From contig JAFOIS010000137.1 in NCBI GenBank assembly GCA_017420605.1, forward strand, positions 1 to 8,214: a stretch of DNA of 8,214 bases, read 5' to 3'. How positions within the stretch are numbered: the stretch's first letter is position 1; each line of letters opens with the position of its first letter. The stretch comes from Lachnospiraceae bacterium. Lineage in GTDB: Bacteria; Bacillota; Clostridia; Lachnospirales; Lachnospiraceae. The translations under genes were made by a program, and so were the position numbers. The notes below the pieces were generated by a model, which worked only from the letters and a program-made list of their open reading frames with translations, had not been told where the DNA came from and ran no database searches. Positions 1 to 5,804 of the stretch are shown piece after piece.

Positions 1-228
1 CCGCCCGGCGAACGCTTCCGCTTCCTCCGGGGAAAACGGAACGGCCTTATCTTCGCTCTTCCGCTCGTCTTCGATCAGACGGAGCTTATGCTCCGCCTCC
101 TCTGCCGTATCAAACGCAAGCGGCCTGAAATCCTCCGTGAGATGCCGTCTTCCGCCCGCATCCTCATAGAAAAGACCCCACCGCGTGATACCGCCTTCCT
201 CAACCGGGGCTGTGTAAACTTCTGCCAT
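1..228 (-). CDS. Hypothetical protein, N-terminal 76 residues only (cut by window edge)
   Basis: An open frame on the minus strand starts with ATG at 228 and runs to base 1 without a stop, so only the first 76 residues are seen. The start is preceded by GGAG at a suitable distance (GTGGAGATCC then ATG). The protein begins MAEVYTAPVEEGG and is acidic and polar, with a run rich in E, K, R and D (about residues 41-60) that is probably helical. No signal peptide, membrane segment or known motif is visible. It starts 24 bp after the stop of the acetyltransferase gene and is probably the third gene of the same transcript. I do not recognise the family. A CDS here is well supported by the start, the ribosome binding site and the operon spacing; its function is unknown. 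Confidence 0.75.
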   Translation of the reverse strand, partial: MAEVYTAPVEEGGITRWGLFYEDAGGRRHLTEDFRPLAFDTAEEAEHKLRLIEDERKSEDKAVPFSPEEAEAFAGR

Positions 229-252
229 GGATCTCCACTCTTGACCGGACAG

Positions 253-927
253 TTACTTTATGACCTTCTTAAACAGCCGCGCGTTCCAGAATTCCATCCC
301 CAGCTCCTCCAGATAGAAATGCAGGATCGCCCTCCAGTTCTTCGTCGCGGTACTCAGCATGATATAATCCGCATCCGCTGCAGCCGTTTTCTCGGCAAAA
401 GAAAAAAGCCGCTTTCCGATGCCCCTGTTCCGGTATTCCGGTCTTATATACAGTTCTTCCACTTCGAAAACCGGCGTCCCGTCCGGCATGATGGAAGTCG
501 ACCGTTCGGACCTCTCCCCGTGACCGAAGAGATACCCTATGATCTGTCCGTTATCTTCGGCGAGGAAGATCCTGTTGCCTTCAATATCGCTCCGTTCGTT
601 CTTCCGGTATCCGTGGCAGCTTTCTTCCGCCTCCCAGTCGGAGGACAATTGGATCAGGGCCGCAAGTGTTTCTTCCGTAAGCTCTGCTTCCGTTATGATG
701 ATGCCGCCTGTTTCCTGCACCGCGCCTTCCGGTACATCCGCGGAGCACTCCACGCCCATCTTTTCGATAAGGTCGTGCAGACTGTTGTCATGCTGGGCCC
801 GGCTTATGGCCCCGTGCTTCAGGAATTCGTCGAGCAGCGCCTTTTCCCGTTCAAACAGTTCGCGGTTCTTTTCTTTATACGTAAGAGCTGACCAGTCTTT
901 CGTCACTTTCTTCACCTCATGTGCCAT
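253..927 (-). CDS. GNAT-family N-acetyltransferase with helical N-terminal extension
   Basis: This 224-residue protein is predicted to transfer an acetyl group from acetyl-CoA to an amine; the acceptor is unknown. Residues about 75-223 form the GNAT domain. The acetyl-CoA binding motif A is visible as VEELYIRPEYRNRGIGKRL (156-174), with the R/Q-x-x-G-x-G/A pyrophosphate loop as RNRGIG. The preceding strands (FLAEDNGQIIGYLFG, 121-135) and the C-terminal LHFYLEELGMEFW (202-214) fit the fold. Residues about 18-60 are extra to a minimal GNAT (usually 140-170 residues) and look like two charged helices (EKALLDEFLKHGAIS, then HDLIEKMG). The ATG at 927 follows GGAG with a 4-base gap and lies inside the end of the upstream gene, so translation is probably coupled. 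Soluble and cytoplasmic. The family is clear; the substrate is not. Confidence 0.93.
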   Translation of the reverse strand: MAHEVKKVTKDWSALTYKEKNRELFEREKALLDEFLKHGAISRAQHDNSLHDLIEKMGVECSADVPEGAVQETGGIIITEAELTEETLAALIQLSSDWEAEESCHGYRKNERSDIEGNRIFLAEDNGQIIGYLFGHGERSERSTSIMPDGTPVFEVEELYIRPEYRNRGIGKRLFSFAEKTAAADADYIMLSTATKNWRAILHFYLEELGMEFWNARLFKKVIK

Positions 928-1571
928 ATTTCTCCGTCCGGCATGCGCATGACGTCTCCCGGCAGGATCTCGATGACTTCACCGGAAAGATCCTTTACGA
1001 CCGTTTCTTCCCAGTACCGGTAACCGGCTCCCTCCCCTTCTTCATGCCACCGGTTAAAGAAAAGTCTGTCCCCGTCCCGAAGGAAAAAGGAGTCGTGGTG
1101 ATCCATGAAGAAGCCTGTGCGCTCCGGCCAGATGATCTCAAATTCGCACTTGCCGGCGCACTGCCTCGTCAATGTCAGCGGTGCGGTCTGCAGGCTGAGG
1201 TTGTAGCAGTCCTTTACGGAGGAGAGGGGGATATTGGCCTGAACGCAGGTCTTCCCCTCTTTGCAGTCAAACCGGAAAATGCGGATCTGCCCGCCCGGAA
1301 AATCCACGTCGATGATAAAGATCCCGCCGTCAAGAAAGACCGGTTTATCGCTGTAATGCCCTTCCCTCTTCGGCACCGGCTCAAACACCTGCCCGTCCGG
1401 ATATCGGATGAGACAGAGTTTCCTGCCCTTTACGGCACGGCCGCTTCTGAAGATCTCTTCCGCTTCGTAAAGGTCTCCATGTTCGTGATCCATACCGAAA
1501 TACCAGCCGCCCGCGGCGCCCGGTACCGGTTCAATGTATGTGATTCCGCCGGTTTTGATCGTTTTCATCAT
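912..1571 (-). CDS. Hypothetical protein, 219 residues, first gene of the acetyltransferase operon
   Basis: The protein starts MMKTIKTGGITYIEPVPG and is rich in aromatic residues, Gly and Asp. Alternating short strands and turns (for example GGIFIIDVDFPGGQIRIFRFD, about 82-102, and ERTGFFMDHHDSFFLRDGD, about 150-168) suggest an all-beta, repeat-like fold. It has no signal peptide or membrane segment, and I do not recognise a family. Two adjacent ATG codons (1571 and 1568) follow AAGGA; the second has the better spacing (7 against 4 bases), so the true start could be 1568. Its last 16 bp overlap the start of the acetyltransferase gene, which argues for one transcript and possibly a shared task. 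A promoter candidate lies at 1618-1646. It could be a substrate partner or binding protein for the acetyltransferase, but that is a guess from position only. Confidence 0.85.
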   Translation of the reverse strand: MMKTIKTGGITYIEPVPGAAGGWYFGMDHEHGDLYEAEEIFRSGRAVKGRKLCLIRYPDGQVFEPVPKREGHYSDKPVFLDGGIFIIDVDFPGGQIRIFRFDCKEGKTCVQANIPLSSVKDCYNLSLQTAPLTLTRQCAGKCEFEIIWPERTGFFMDHHDSFFLRDGDRLFFNRWHEEGEGAGYRYWEETVVKDLSGEVIEILPGDVMRMPDGEIWHMR

Positions 1572-1584
1572 ACCGTCCTTCGCA

Positions 1585-1598
1585 CTGCCGTCCGGCAG
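1585..1598 (-). other. Perfect hairpin in the leader of the 219-residue gene
   Basis: CTGCCG and CGGCAG (six perfect pairs, two central bases) lie 13 bases before the first ATG of the 219-residue gene and just ahead of its AAGGA ribosome binding site. The hairpin lies within the predicted 5' leader. It is too short to be called a riboswitch, and without a U run it is not a convincing terminator. It could affect translation start or be chance. Confidence 0.35.
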
Positions 1599-1617
1599 CG
1601 TCTTATCCTATATGCCC

Positions 1618-1646
1618 ATTATGCCATCAAATCACACCGGAATCAA
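1618..1646 (-). promoter_or_regulatory. Sigma-A-like promoter for the 219-residue/acetyltransferase operon
   Basis: Read on the minus strand, TTGATT (1646-1641) and CATAAT (1623-1618) are separated by exactly 17 bases. They match the consensus at 4 of 6 and 5 of 6 positions. A start of transcription near 1611 would give a leader of about 40 bases containing the hairpin at 1585-1598 and the AAGGA ribosome binding site. The same -35 hexamer occurs in the promoter of the CoA-transferase gene. Confidence 0.55.
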
Positions 1647-1650
1647 ATTT

Positions 1651-1670
1651 CAGGCGCGAAAACGCGTCTG
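1651..1670 (-). terminator. Hairpin right after the nuclease-like gene, possible weak terminator
   Basis: On the minus strand CAGACGCG, a TTTT loop and CGCGCCTG form an 8-bp stem with one A-C mismatch, beginning at the base after the TGA stop. The following bases (AAATTTGATT) are AT-rich but not a true U tract, so termination may be partial. The -35 box of the next operon starts only five bases further on, which makes this the natural boundary between the two transcripts. Confidence 0.35.
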
Positions 1671-2900
1671 TCATCCCTCCGTACCCAAAACCGTCCGAAG
1701 ATTGGCGTCCGTCGGTTCCAGACTGTACGGCCACTCGATCAGGCGCACCTCATTTTCCTTACACAGGCGTTTCTTCTGCTCATCCAGTTCCCGCCTTTCC
1801 AGCAGCGCTTCCTCCCCGCCGTAGAACGATACCGGCGCGTAATGCTGGATGCCCTGGTATTCGATCGCCGTCCTGCGTGAGGGAATATAGATATCGAGGC
1901 TCTGCCGGGCAAGCCAGGAGGGACGGTGCTGATACAGGGTATCGGGATAACGCCTGTGTACAGTCTGAAACAGGGAAAGCTCATGTTTCCATTTCGGTTT
2001 GATGATCCCCTCCGCAGTCAGTTTCGTACGGATCTTTGTCCTCCTTAGGCGCCAGTCCGTTCCTGCCCCGTCCTCTTCCGCGTATAAGGAAAGATCTTCG
2101 TACCACCACTGGAAGAGCGGCATGATCTTTGTGGTAAGACAGAGGAAGCATTCCAGTTCCGACGTAAAATAGCCGCTCTCCAGCATATGATCGATATTGC
2201 GCCTTACATAGACGGTCTTCGACGGGTTGTGATAATAGGGCAGATTTCCCTGGAATCTGGCGGTAAGGTCCGGCAGATACGGAGAGCGGAATACCACGCC
2301 GTCCTGCCGCAGGTGGGTCTGGTACCACGGAAGCGAATAATCATAGAGCGAGTATCCGCCGAACACTTCCTGCGACGCGTTCGTGTAAAGCAGGTGGTAC
2401 ATCAGCAGCACGTCCTCCCTGTTTTCCTTATCGAAGGCCGCGAGATAATGGATCTTCGTCTCATCCGGAAAGAGATTTTTTACGGGTCGGACCGATACCG
2501 CGTTTTTGCAGACCTCCATGATCACGAAATACTGGGGAACGACGCTTTCCGGGAAAAGAAAAAAGGCGCCGGTATCCGTATCGAGATCCCGGAACTGCTC
2601 GAGAAAAGCTTCCGCGTACGCATTCCCGGATATCGGTCCGGAAGACTCTATGATCTTCTTCGTCGCATACCGGAAGGGAAGGTCGGACCACCCCAGGGAA
2701 ACGAGGAACTGTTCGTAGCCGTTCTTCGAATATTCCTCCCTGAGTTCATCGAACCCTTCCCGATAGGAGACATGCTCCGTAAGAAGCTCATCCAGCGTCG
2801 TGAAAGCAGTCATCTCCCTGTACTTCGGATGACTGTCCCACAGCATGTCGAGCCGCTCAAAAGATCCGGAAAAACGATGTTTTGTATGAACAGGATACAT
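1671..2900 (-). CDS. PD-(D/E)XK-type nuclease-like protein with unknown N-terminal region
   Basis: About 409 residues. Numbering from the upstream GTG (add three to count from the ATG), the C-terminal 100 residues carry the core of a restriction-endonuclease-like fold: a helix with Glu (E310, KHELSLF), then QSLDIYIP (D339), then AIEYQGIQHY (E350 and Q352). This gives the D-(10)-ExQ metal-binding pattern of PD-(D/E)XK nucleases in which Lys is replaced by Gln. A helix with many charged residues (ERRELDEQKKRLCKEN) and a last strand VRLIEW complete the fold. The N-terminal 300 residues show no known domain, though a cluster of aromatic residues (FQWWYEDLSLY, 266-276) stands out. The ATG at 2900 has GGGGTG upstream at a usable distance; a GTG at 2909 would add three residues. 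It has no methylase or helicase neighbour. Nuclease activity is inferred from the motif; the biological role is unknown. Confidence 0.85.
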   Translation of the reverse strand: MYPVHTKHRFSGSFERLDMLWDSHPKYREMTAFTTLDELLTEHVSYREGFDELREEYSKNGYEQFLVSLGWSDLPFRYATKKIIESSGPISGNAYAEAFLEQFRDLDTDTGAFFLFPESVVPQYFVIMEVCKNAVSVRPVKNLFPDETKIHYLAAFDKENREDVLLMYHLLYTNASQEVFGGYSLYDYSLPWYQTHLRQDGVVFRSPYLPDLTARFQGNLPYYHNPSKTVYVRRNIDHMLESGYFTSELECFLCLTTKIMPLFQWWYEDLSLYAEEDGAGTDWRLRRTKIRTKLTAEGIIKPKWKHELSLFQTVHRRYPDTLYQHRPSWLARQSLDIYIPSRRTAIEYQGIQHYAPVSFYGGEEALLERRELDEQKKRLCKENEVRLIEWPYSLEPTDANLRTVLGTEG

Positions 2901-2932
2901 GATGAACACCCCGTCTGCCGTGCCGGGCAGAG

Positions 2933-2958
2933 CCTGAAGTCAATTATGGGACCTCAGG
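2933..2958 (-). promoter_or_regulatory. Inverted repeat around the -10 of the nuclease-like gene, possible operator
   Basis: On the plus strand CCTGAAGTC (2933-2941) and GACCTCAGG (2950-2958) form a 9-bp inverted repeat with one mismatch around an 8-base AT-rich centre. On the minus strand the centre contains CATAAT (2948-2943), the best -10 candidate upstream of the nuclease-like gene. A repressor bound to the two arms would block RNA polymerase. No regulator gene is next to it, so the binding protein is unknown. Confidence 0.4.
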
Positions 2959-2971
2959 TAACGTCTGCTGA
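2943..2971 (-). promoter_or_regulatory. Weak promoter candidate for the nuclease-like gene
   Basis: The minus strand has CATAAT (2948-2943, 5 of 6) with TCAGCA (2971-2966, 3 of 6) as the -35 at a 17-base spacer. Transcription would start near 2936, about 36 bases before the ATG. The -35 is poor, so the promoter may be weak or need help. The thiolase transcript could also read through. Confidence 0.35.
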
Positions 2972-3016
2972 CATTCTTACAGATGGGGTGTCCGGAATTT
3001 TGGACTTTGTTCAGTG

Positions 3017-3048
3017 TGCCGGCGGCCGCGTCCGGCGGTGTGCCGGCA
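3017..3048 (-). other. GC-rich stem-loop downstream of the thiolase gene
   Basis: TGCCGGC (3017-3023) pairs with GCCGGCA (3042-3048), and inside that CCGC (3026-3029) pairs with GCGG (3035-3038) around a five-base loop, with a small internal loop of 2 against 3 bases. It lies about 40-70 bases beyond the thiolase stop. There is no U tract on the minus strand, so it is not a standard intrinsic terminator. It may stabilise the 3' end of the transcript or slow the polymerase. Confidence 0.45.
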
Positions 3049-3055
3049 GCAGTGT

Positions 3056-3067
3056 GCCCGGCCGGGC
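3056..3067. repeat. 12-bp perfect GC palindrome
   Basis: GCCCGGCCGGGC is a perfect 12-bp palindrome between the thiolase stop and the stem-loop at 3017-3048. The heptamer GTGTGCC occurs three times in this patch (3014, 3038 and 3053), which makes it look like a small repeat-built element. Function unknown. Confidence 0.5.
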
Positions 3068-3088
3068 GGGGGGATCTTTTATCTCCCG

Positions 3089-4291
3089 TTATCTCCGCAG
3101 GTTCTCGATGACCGTCGTGACGCCGAGCCCTCCGCCGCAGCAGGAGGTAAGGACGGCGTAGCGGGCTTTCCGGCGGGCAAGTTCGCGCATGGCGAACATG
3201 CAGATCCGGGGACCGGAGGCGCCGTTCGGATGACCGAAGGAAATGGCACCGCCGTTGACGTTCCATTTATCCATATCAAGCTTTTTGCCGGTCACCTCTT
3301 CGAGCTGCCGGATCACGCCGAGATTCTGGGCCGCGAAAGCTTCGTTGCACTCCCAGAGATCAATGTCGTCCATCGTAAGGCCTGCGCGCTTTAAGGCGTC
3401 GAGACTCGCGCCGACCGGTCCGAGTCCCATGATCTTCGGATCGAGGGCCGTATTGCCTGCCTGCACGAAACGGGCATATGGTTCGTAGCCCAGTTCCTTC
3501 GCCTTCTCTTCCGTCATCATGAGGACCATCGAAGCGCCGTCGTTCCGTCCGGAGGCATTGCCGGCGGTCACGACGCCGTCTGGTTTTACGCTCTTTAAGG
3601 CCGCAAGTCCTTCCATCGTGGTATCCGGCCGCATGAATTCATCCGTCTTGAAAACGACTTCCGGCGTCTTCCGGGTGGCCGGAATGACGACCGGCACGAT
3701 CTCTTCGTCGAAATAGCCGTTTGCCCAGGCAGCCGCGGCGCGGTGCTGGGATCGGCAGGCAAATTCGTCGCAGTCATCACGGGTAATGCCGAACATTTTC
3801 GCGACGTTCTCCGCCGTCGTGATCATATCCAGGTTGTCCGCCGGATCCGGGCAGAGCTTCTGCGGCCAGAAGATCCTCGGCGGGATCATTTTATAAGGCT
3901 GGCCCGACATGGAGATCTTTGCGGAAAGCTGGCTGAAGGATTCGGCGCCGCCCGCGATCATGACGTCCGCGTTGCCGACCATGATATTCACGGCAGCCTG
4001 GTTGATGCATTCCAGACCGGAGCCGCACTGCCGCTCGATGAAATCCGTCCAGACCGTCTGCGGCAGTTTGGACTTCAGTACCGTATAACGTGCCGGCGCA
4101 TGCGTTTCCGGGTCATAAAAAGCGCCGCCCATATAAAGGCCGTCTATCCCGCCGCGTTCCATGATCCCTGTTTTTTCCAGGAGCCCGTTCACGGCGATCG
4201 CCGCAAGGTCCGTCATCGTAAAATCCTTCAGCGTGCCGGCGATCCTGCCGAAGCCGGTACGGACACCTTCCACCAGTACAACGTTTCTCAT
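3089..4291 (-). CDS. Thiolase (acetyl-CoA acetyltransferase family)
   Basis: This 400-residue enzyme is the usual length for a thiolase. It either condenses two acyl-CoA units to 3-oxoacyl-CoA or cleaves 3-oxoacyl-CoA with CoA. The visible catalytic set is complete: nucleophilic Cys89 in RQCGSGLECINQAA, the NEAF motif at 316-319, His354 in GGAISFGHPNGASG, and the general-base Cys384 in TSCCGGGLG. The ATG at 4291 follows AAAGGGAGG at good spacing. It is divergent from the CoA-transferase gene across 280 bp, with its own promoter at 4411-4439 and a leader of about 113 bases. With the neighbouring dehydrogenases it fits a beta-oxidation-like or chain-elongating module. The family is certain. Whether it prefers acetoacetyl-CoA or a longer or branched 3-oxoacyl-CoA is not clear from sequence alone, so no symbol is given. 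Confidence 0.96.
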   Translation of the reverse strand: MRNVVLVEGVRTGFGRIAGTLKDFTMTDLAAIAVNGLLEKTGIMERGGIDGLYMGGAFYDPETHAPARYTVLKSKLPQTVWTDFIERQCGSGLECINQAAVNIMVGNADVMIAGGAESFSQLSAKISMSGQPYKMIPPRIFWPQKLCPDPADNLDMITTAENVAKMFGITRDDCDEFACRSQHRAAAAWANGYFDEEIVPVVIPATRKTPEVVFKTDEFMRPDTTMEGLAALKSVKPDGVVTAGNASGRNDGASMVLMMTEEKAKELGYEPYARFVQAGNTALDPKIMGLGPVGASLDALKRAGLTMDDIDLWECNEAFAAQNLGVIRQLEEVTGKKLDMDKWNVNGGAISFGHPNGASGPRICMFAMRELARRKARYAVLTSCCGGGLGVTTVIENLRR

Positions 4292-4329
4292 GGGAACCTC
4301 CCTTTCTTCTGATCCGGTTTTCTTTCGCA

Positions 4330-4357
4330 GAGCGATCCGGTCCGCGGCGCAGTTTCA
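4330..4357. repeat. Two-part repeat, copy 1 (in the thiolase leader)
   Basis: GAGCGATC (4330-4337), twelve bases with CCGCGG inside, then CAGTTTCA (4350-4357). The same two octamers in the same order, 13 bases apart, recur at 4383-4411. It may be a protein-binding site or part of a leader RNA structure. Confidence 0.5.
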
Positions 4358-4360
4358 TTT

Positions 4361-4382
4361 CACGGAGCTCTTTCAGCCCGTG
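4361..4382 (-). other. Hairpin in the thiolase leader
   Basis: On the minus strand CACGG then GCT pair with AGC and CCGTG around a GAAAG loop, leaving one bulged U: eight pairs in all. It sits between the two copies of the two-part repeat, in the predicted 5' leader of the thiolase transcript. No known riboswitch class was recognised. Confidence 0.4.
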
Positions 4383-4411
4383 GAGCGATCACCGTGCACG
4401 GGCCAGTTTCA
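4383..4411. repeat. Two-part repeat, copy 2 (overlaps the thiolase -10 edge and transcription start)
   Basis: GAGCGATC (4383-4390), thirteen bases holding the perfect palindrome CCGTGCACGG (4392-4401), then CAGTTTCA (4404-4411). Copy 2 lies 53-54 bp from copy 1. Its last base touches the predicted -10 box of the thiolase gene, so a bound protein could control that promoter. Confidence 0.5.
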
Positions 4412-4439
4412 CCGTATCATGATTCCGTTTTCATGTCAA
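4411..4439 (-). promoter_or_regulatory. Promoter for the thiolase gene
   Basis: The minus strand has a perfect TTGACA (4439-4434), a 17-base spacer and TACGGT (4416-4411). The -10 box matches only 3 of 6 but is preceded by TGA, an extended -10 element that can compensate. Transcription would start near 4404, inside copy 2 of the two-part repeat. Confidence 0.5.
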
Positions 4440-4510
4440 AGCATTTGGAGCCTCAAAATTGACGCAGGTTTTGTTTTTTTACGCAGATCATCAGAGTTCG
4501 GTCAATAGGA

Positions 4511-4539
4511 TTGATTTTGATTTTGCTATCGCTTATAAA
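4511..4539 (+). promoter_or_regulatory. Sigma-A-like promoter for the CoA-transferase/reductase operon
   Basis: TTGATT (4511-4516) and TATAAA (4534-4539) are separated by 17 bases, matching 4 of 6 and 5 of 6. Transcription would start near 4546, and the AAAGGAGG ribosome binding site (4555-4562) lies nine bases before the ATG. ACGCAG is repeated 19 bp apart just upstream (4462 and 4481), a possible activator site. Confidence 0.6.
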
Positions 4540-4571
4540 GGAAATGGAAGGCGGAAAGGAGGACCGAAGTT

Positions 4572-5801
4572 ATGGGAAAGCCACTTGATGGGATCAAAGT
4601 CATTGATCTGTCTACCTTCGTCGCGGCGCCGGTCACGGGCCGGTTTCTTGCCGATCTGGGTGCGGAGGTCATTAAGATCGAAACCGCGTCCGGCGACGGC
4701 TGGCGGATCACCGGCAGGGGCTACGTGCCGGATCATTTTACGCCGGAAGACAATCCTGTCTTCGACATCTATAATTCCGGGAAAAAACTGATCTCGGTCA
4801 ACCTGAAGACAAAGGAAGGCAAAGAGGTCTTCCGCCGGCTGATGGAAGACGCCGACATTTTCCTGACGAACGTGAGGGAGGATGCGCTCCGCAGGATGGG
4901 CGTCTCCTATGAGGATCTGAAAGAGCAGTATCCGAAACTGATCTACGCGCAGGTCACGGGCTACGGGCCGAAGGGACCCGAAGCGGCGACCGCGGCGTTC
5001 GACACGACGGCATTCTGGTCGCGGACCGGCTTTATCCGGGATCTGGGCGTGATCGATGAGGAGACCGGCGCCTACAACCCGGTCTATCCCCCGTCCGGCG
5101 TCGGCGATACGGTCACGGCCTATCTTCTGCTGTCCCAGATCAACGCGGCGCTCTACCAGCGGACTTCTACCGGCAGGGGCCAGAGAGTGGAGGCCAGTCT
5201 TTTCCACACGGGCATTTTCACGATGGGGACGATGCAGGTCACGTGCCAGCGCCCGTTCGGCCGGGTATATCCGAAAGAGCGGTACGACCACGCGAGCCTT
5301 GCCGGGTTTTACAGATGCAGCGACGGCGAATATATTTTTATTGCCGCCGGCGTCCCGCAGATCCTGATCAAAAAACTCGGGCCAGCGATCGGTATCCCGG
5401 ATCTGGCCGACGATCCGCGCTTTGCCACCGTGGAGGCCAGGGCGAAGTATAAGAAAGAGGTCTACGCGGTCCTGAAGGAACGGTTCCTTACAAAGACTTC
5501 GGATGAGTGGCTTGCGATCGCGAAACAGTATGATTTCGCCGCGACCAAATGCCAGAGCTTCGCGGATATTGCCGAGGATGAACAGGCGATCGCAAACGAC
5601 TATGTGGAAAAAGTACTTTATCCGAACGGAAACGTGAACACGATCGCCACACCGCCGTTCCATATGGAAACCGTGCAGGGCCTTACGACGCGTCCGATGC
5701 CGAAGGTCGGCACCGACACCCGGCCGGTCCTCATTGCACACGGATATACGGATGAAGAGATCGACGCCATGAAAGATTGCGGCGCGGTCTTCGAAGCGTA
5801 A
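4572..5801 (+). CDS. Class III (CaiB/BaiF-family) CoA-transferase, HadA/FldA-like
   Basis: This 409-residue enzyme is predicted to move CoA between an acyl-CoA donor and a carboxylic acid through an enzyme-bound aspartyl anhydride. It opens with the family signature LDGIKVIDLSTFVAAPVTGR and ADLGAEVIKIE (5-36), followed by NSGKKLISVNLKTKEG (68-83). The catalytic Asp is most likely D144 in AAFDTTAFWSRTGF. GRGQRVEASLFHTGIFTMGTM (201-221) is also conserved. As far as I can judge from memory, the FDTTAFW and SLFHTGIFTMGTM stretches resemble 2-hydroxyacid CoA-transferases of amino-acid-fermenting clostridia (HadA, FldA) more than formyl-CoA or bile-acid transferases. AAAGGAGG lies nine bases before the ATG. 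The reductase gene follows 17 bp after the stop, so the two form an operon. The family is certain, the substrate is inferred weakly, and no 2-hydroxyacyl-CoA dehydratase is in the window. Confidence 0.95.
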   Translation: MGKPLDGIKVIDLSTFVAAPVTGRFLADLGAEVIKIETASGDGWRITGRGYVPDHFTPEDNPVFDIYNSGKKLISVNLKTKEGKEVFRRLMEDADIFLTNVREDALRRMGVSYEDLKEQYPKLIYAQVTGYGPKGPEAATAAFDTTAFWSRTGFIRDLGVIDEETGAYNPVYPPSGVGDTVTAYLLLSQINAALYQRTSTGRGQRVEASLFHTGIFTMGTMQVTCQRPFGRVYPKERYDHASLAGFYRCSDGEYIFIAAGVPQILIKKLGPAIGIPDLADDPRFATVEARAKYKKEVYAVLKERFLTKTSDEWLAIAKQYDFAATKCQSFADIAEDEQAIANDYVEKVLYPNGNVNTIATPPFHMETVQGLTTRPMPKVGTDTRPVLIAHGYTDEEIDAMKDCGAVFEA

Positions 5802-5804
5802 ATG

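Noticed and set aside
921..1880. Long open frame on the plus strand (about 319 codons)
   Set aside because: It lies antisense to the 219-residue gene and the end of the nuclease gene, has no ribosome binding site, and its translation shows no domain. The minus-strand frames there have good starts and operon spacing.
2901..2909. GTG start of the nuclease-like gene at 2909
   Set aside because: No ribosome binding site fits the GTG; the ATG at 2900 has GGGGTG at a usable distance. The difference is only three residues.
2187..3161. Long plus-strand open frame (about 324 codons) opposite the nuclease-like gene
   Set aside because: It crosses the nuclease gene, the GC-rich spacer and the thiolase end, and has no motif. 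The minus strand carries the PD-(D/E)XK signature.
4292..4404. Riboswitch in the thiolase leader
   Set aside because: The leader is about 113 bases with a small hairpin and the two-part repeat, but I see no conserved core of a known riboswitch class and no terminator or anti-terminator pair.
4459..4487. TTGACG as a -35 box for the CoA-transferase gene
   Set aside because: At 16-18 bases downstream there is no acceptable -10 (ACGCAG, CGCAGA, GCAGAT); the TTGATT/TATAAA pair at 4511-4539 is much better.
4533..5741. Minus-strand open frame of about 402 codons opposite the CoA-transferase gene
   Set aside because: It is rich in Arg, His and Asp without motifs, as expected for the antisense of a GC-rich gene; the plus strand encodes a clear CoA-transferase.
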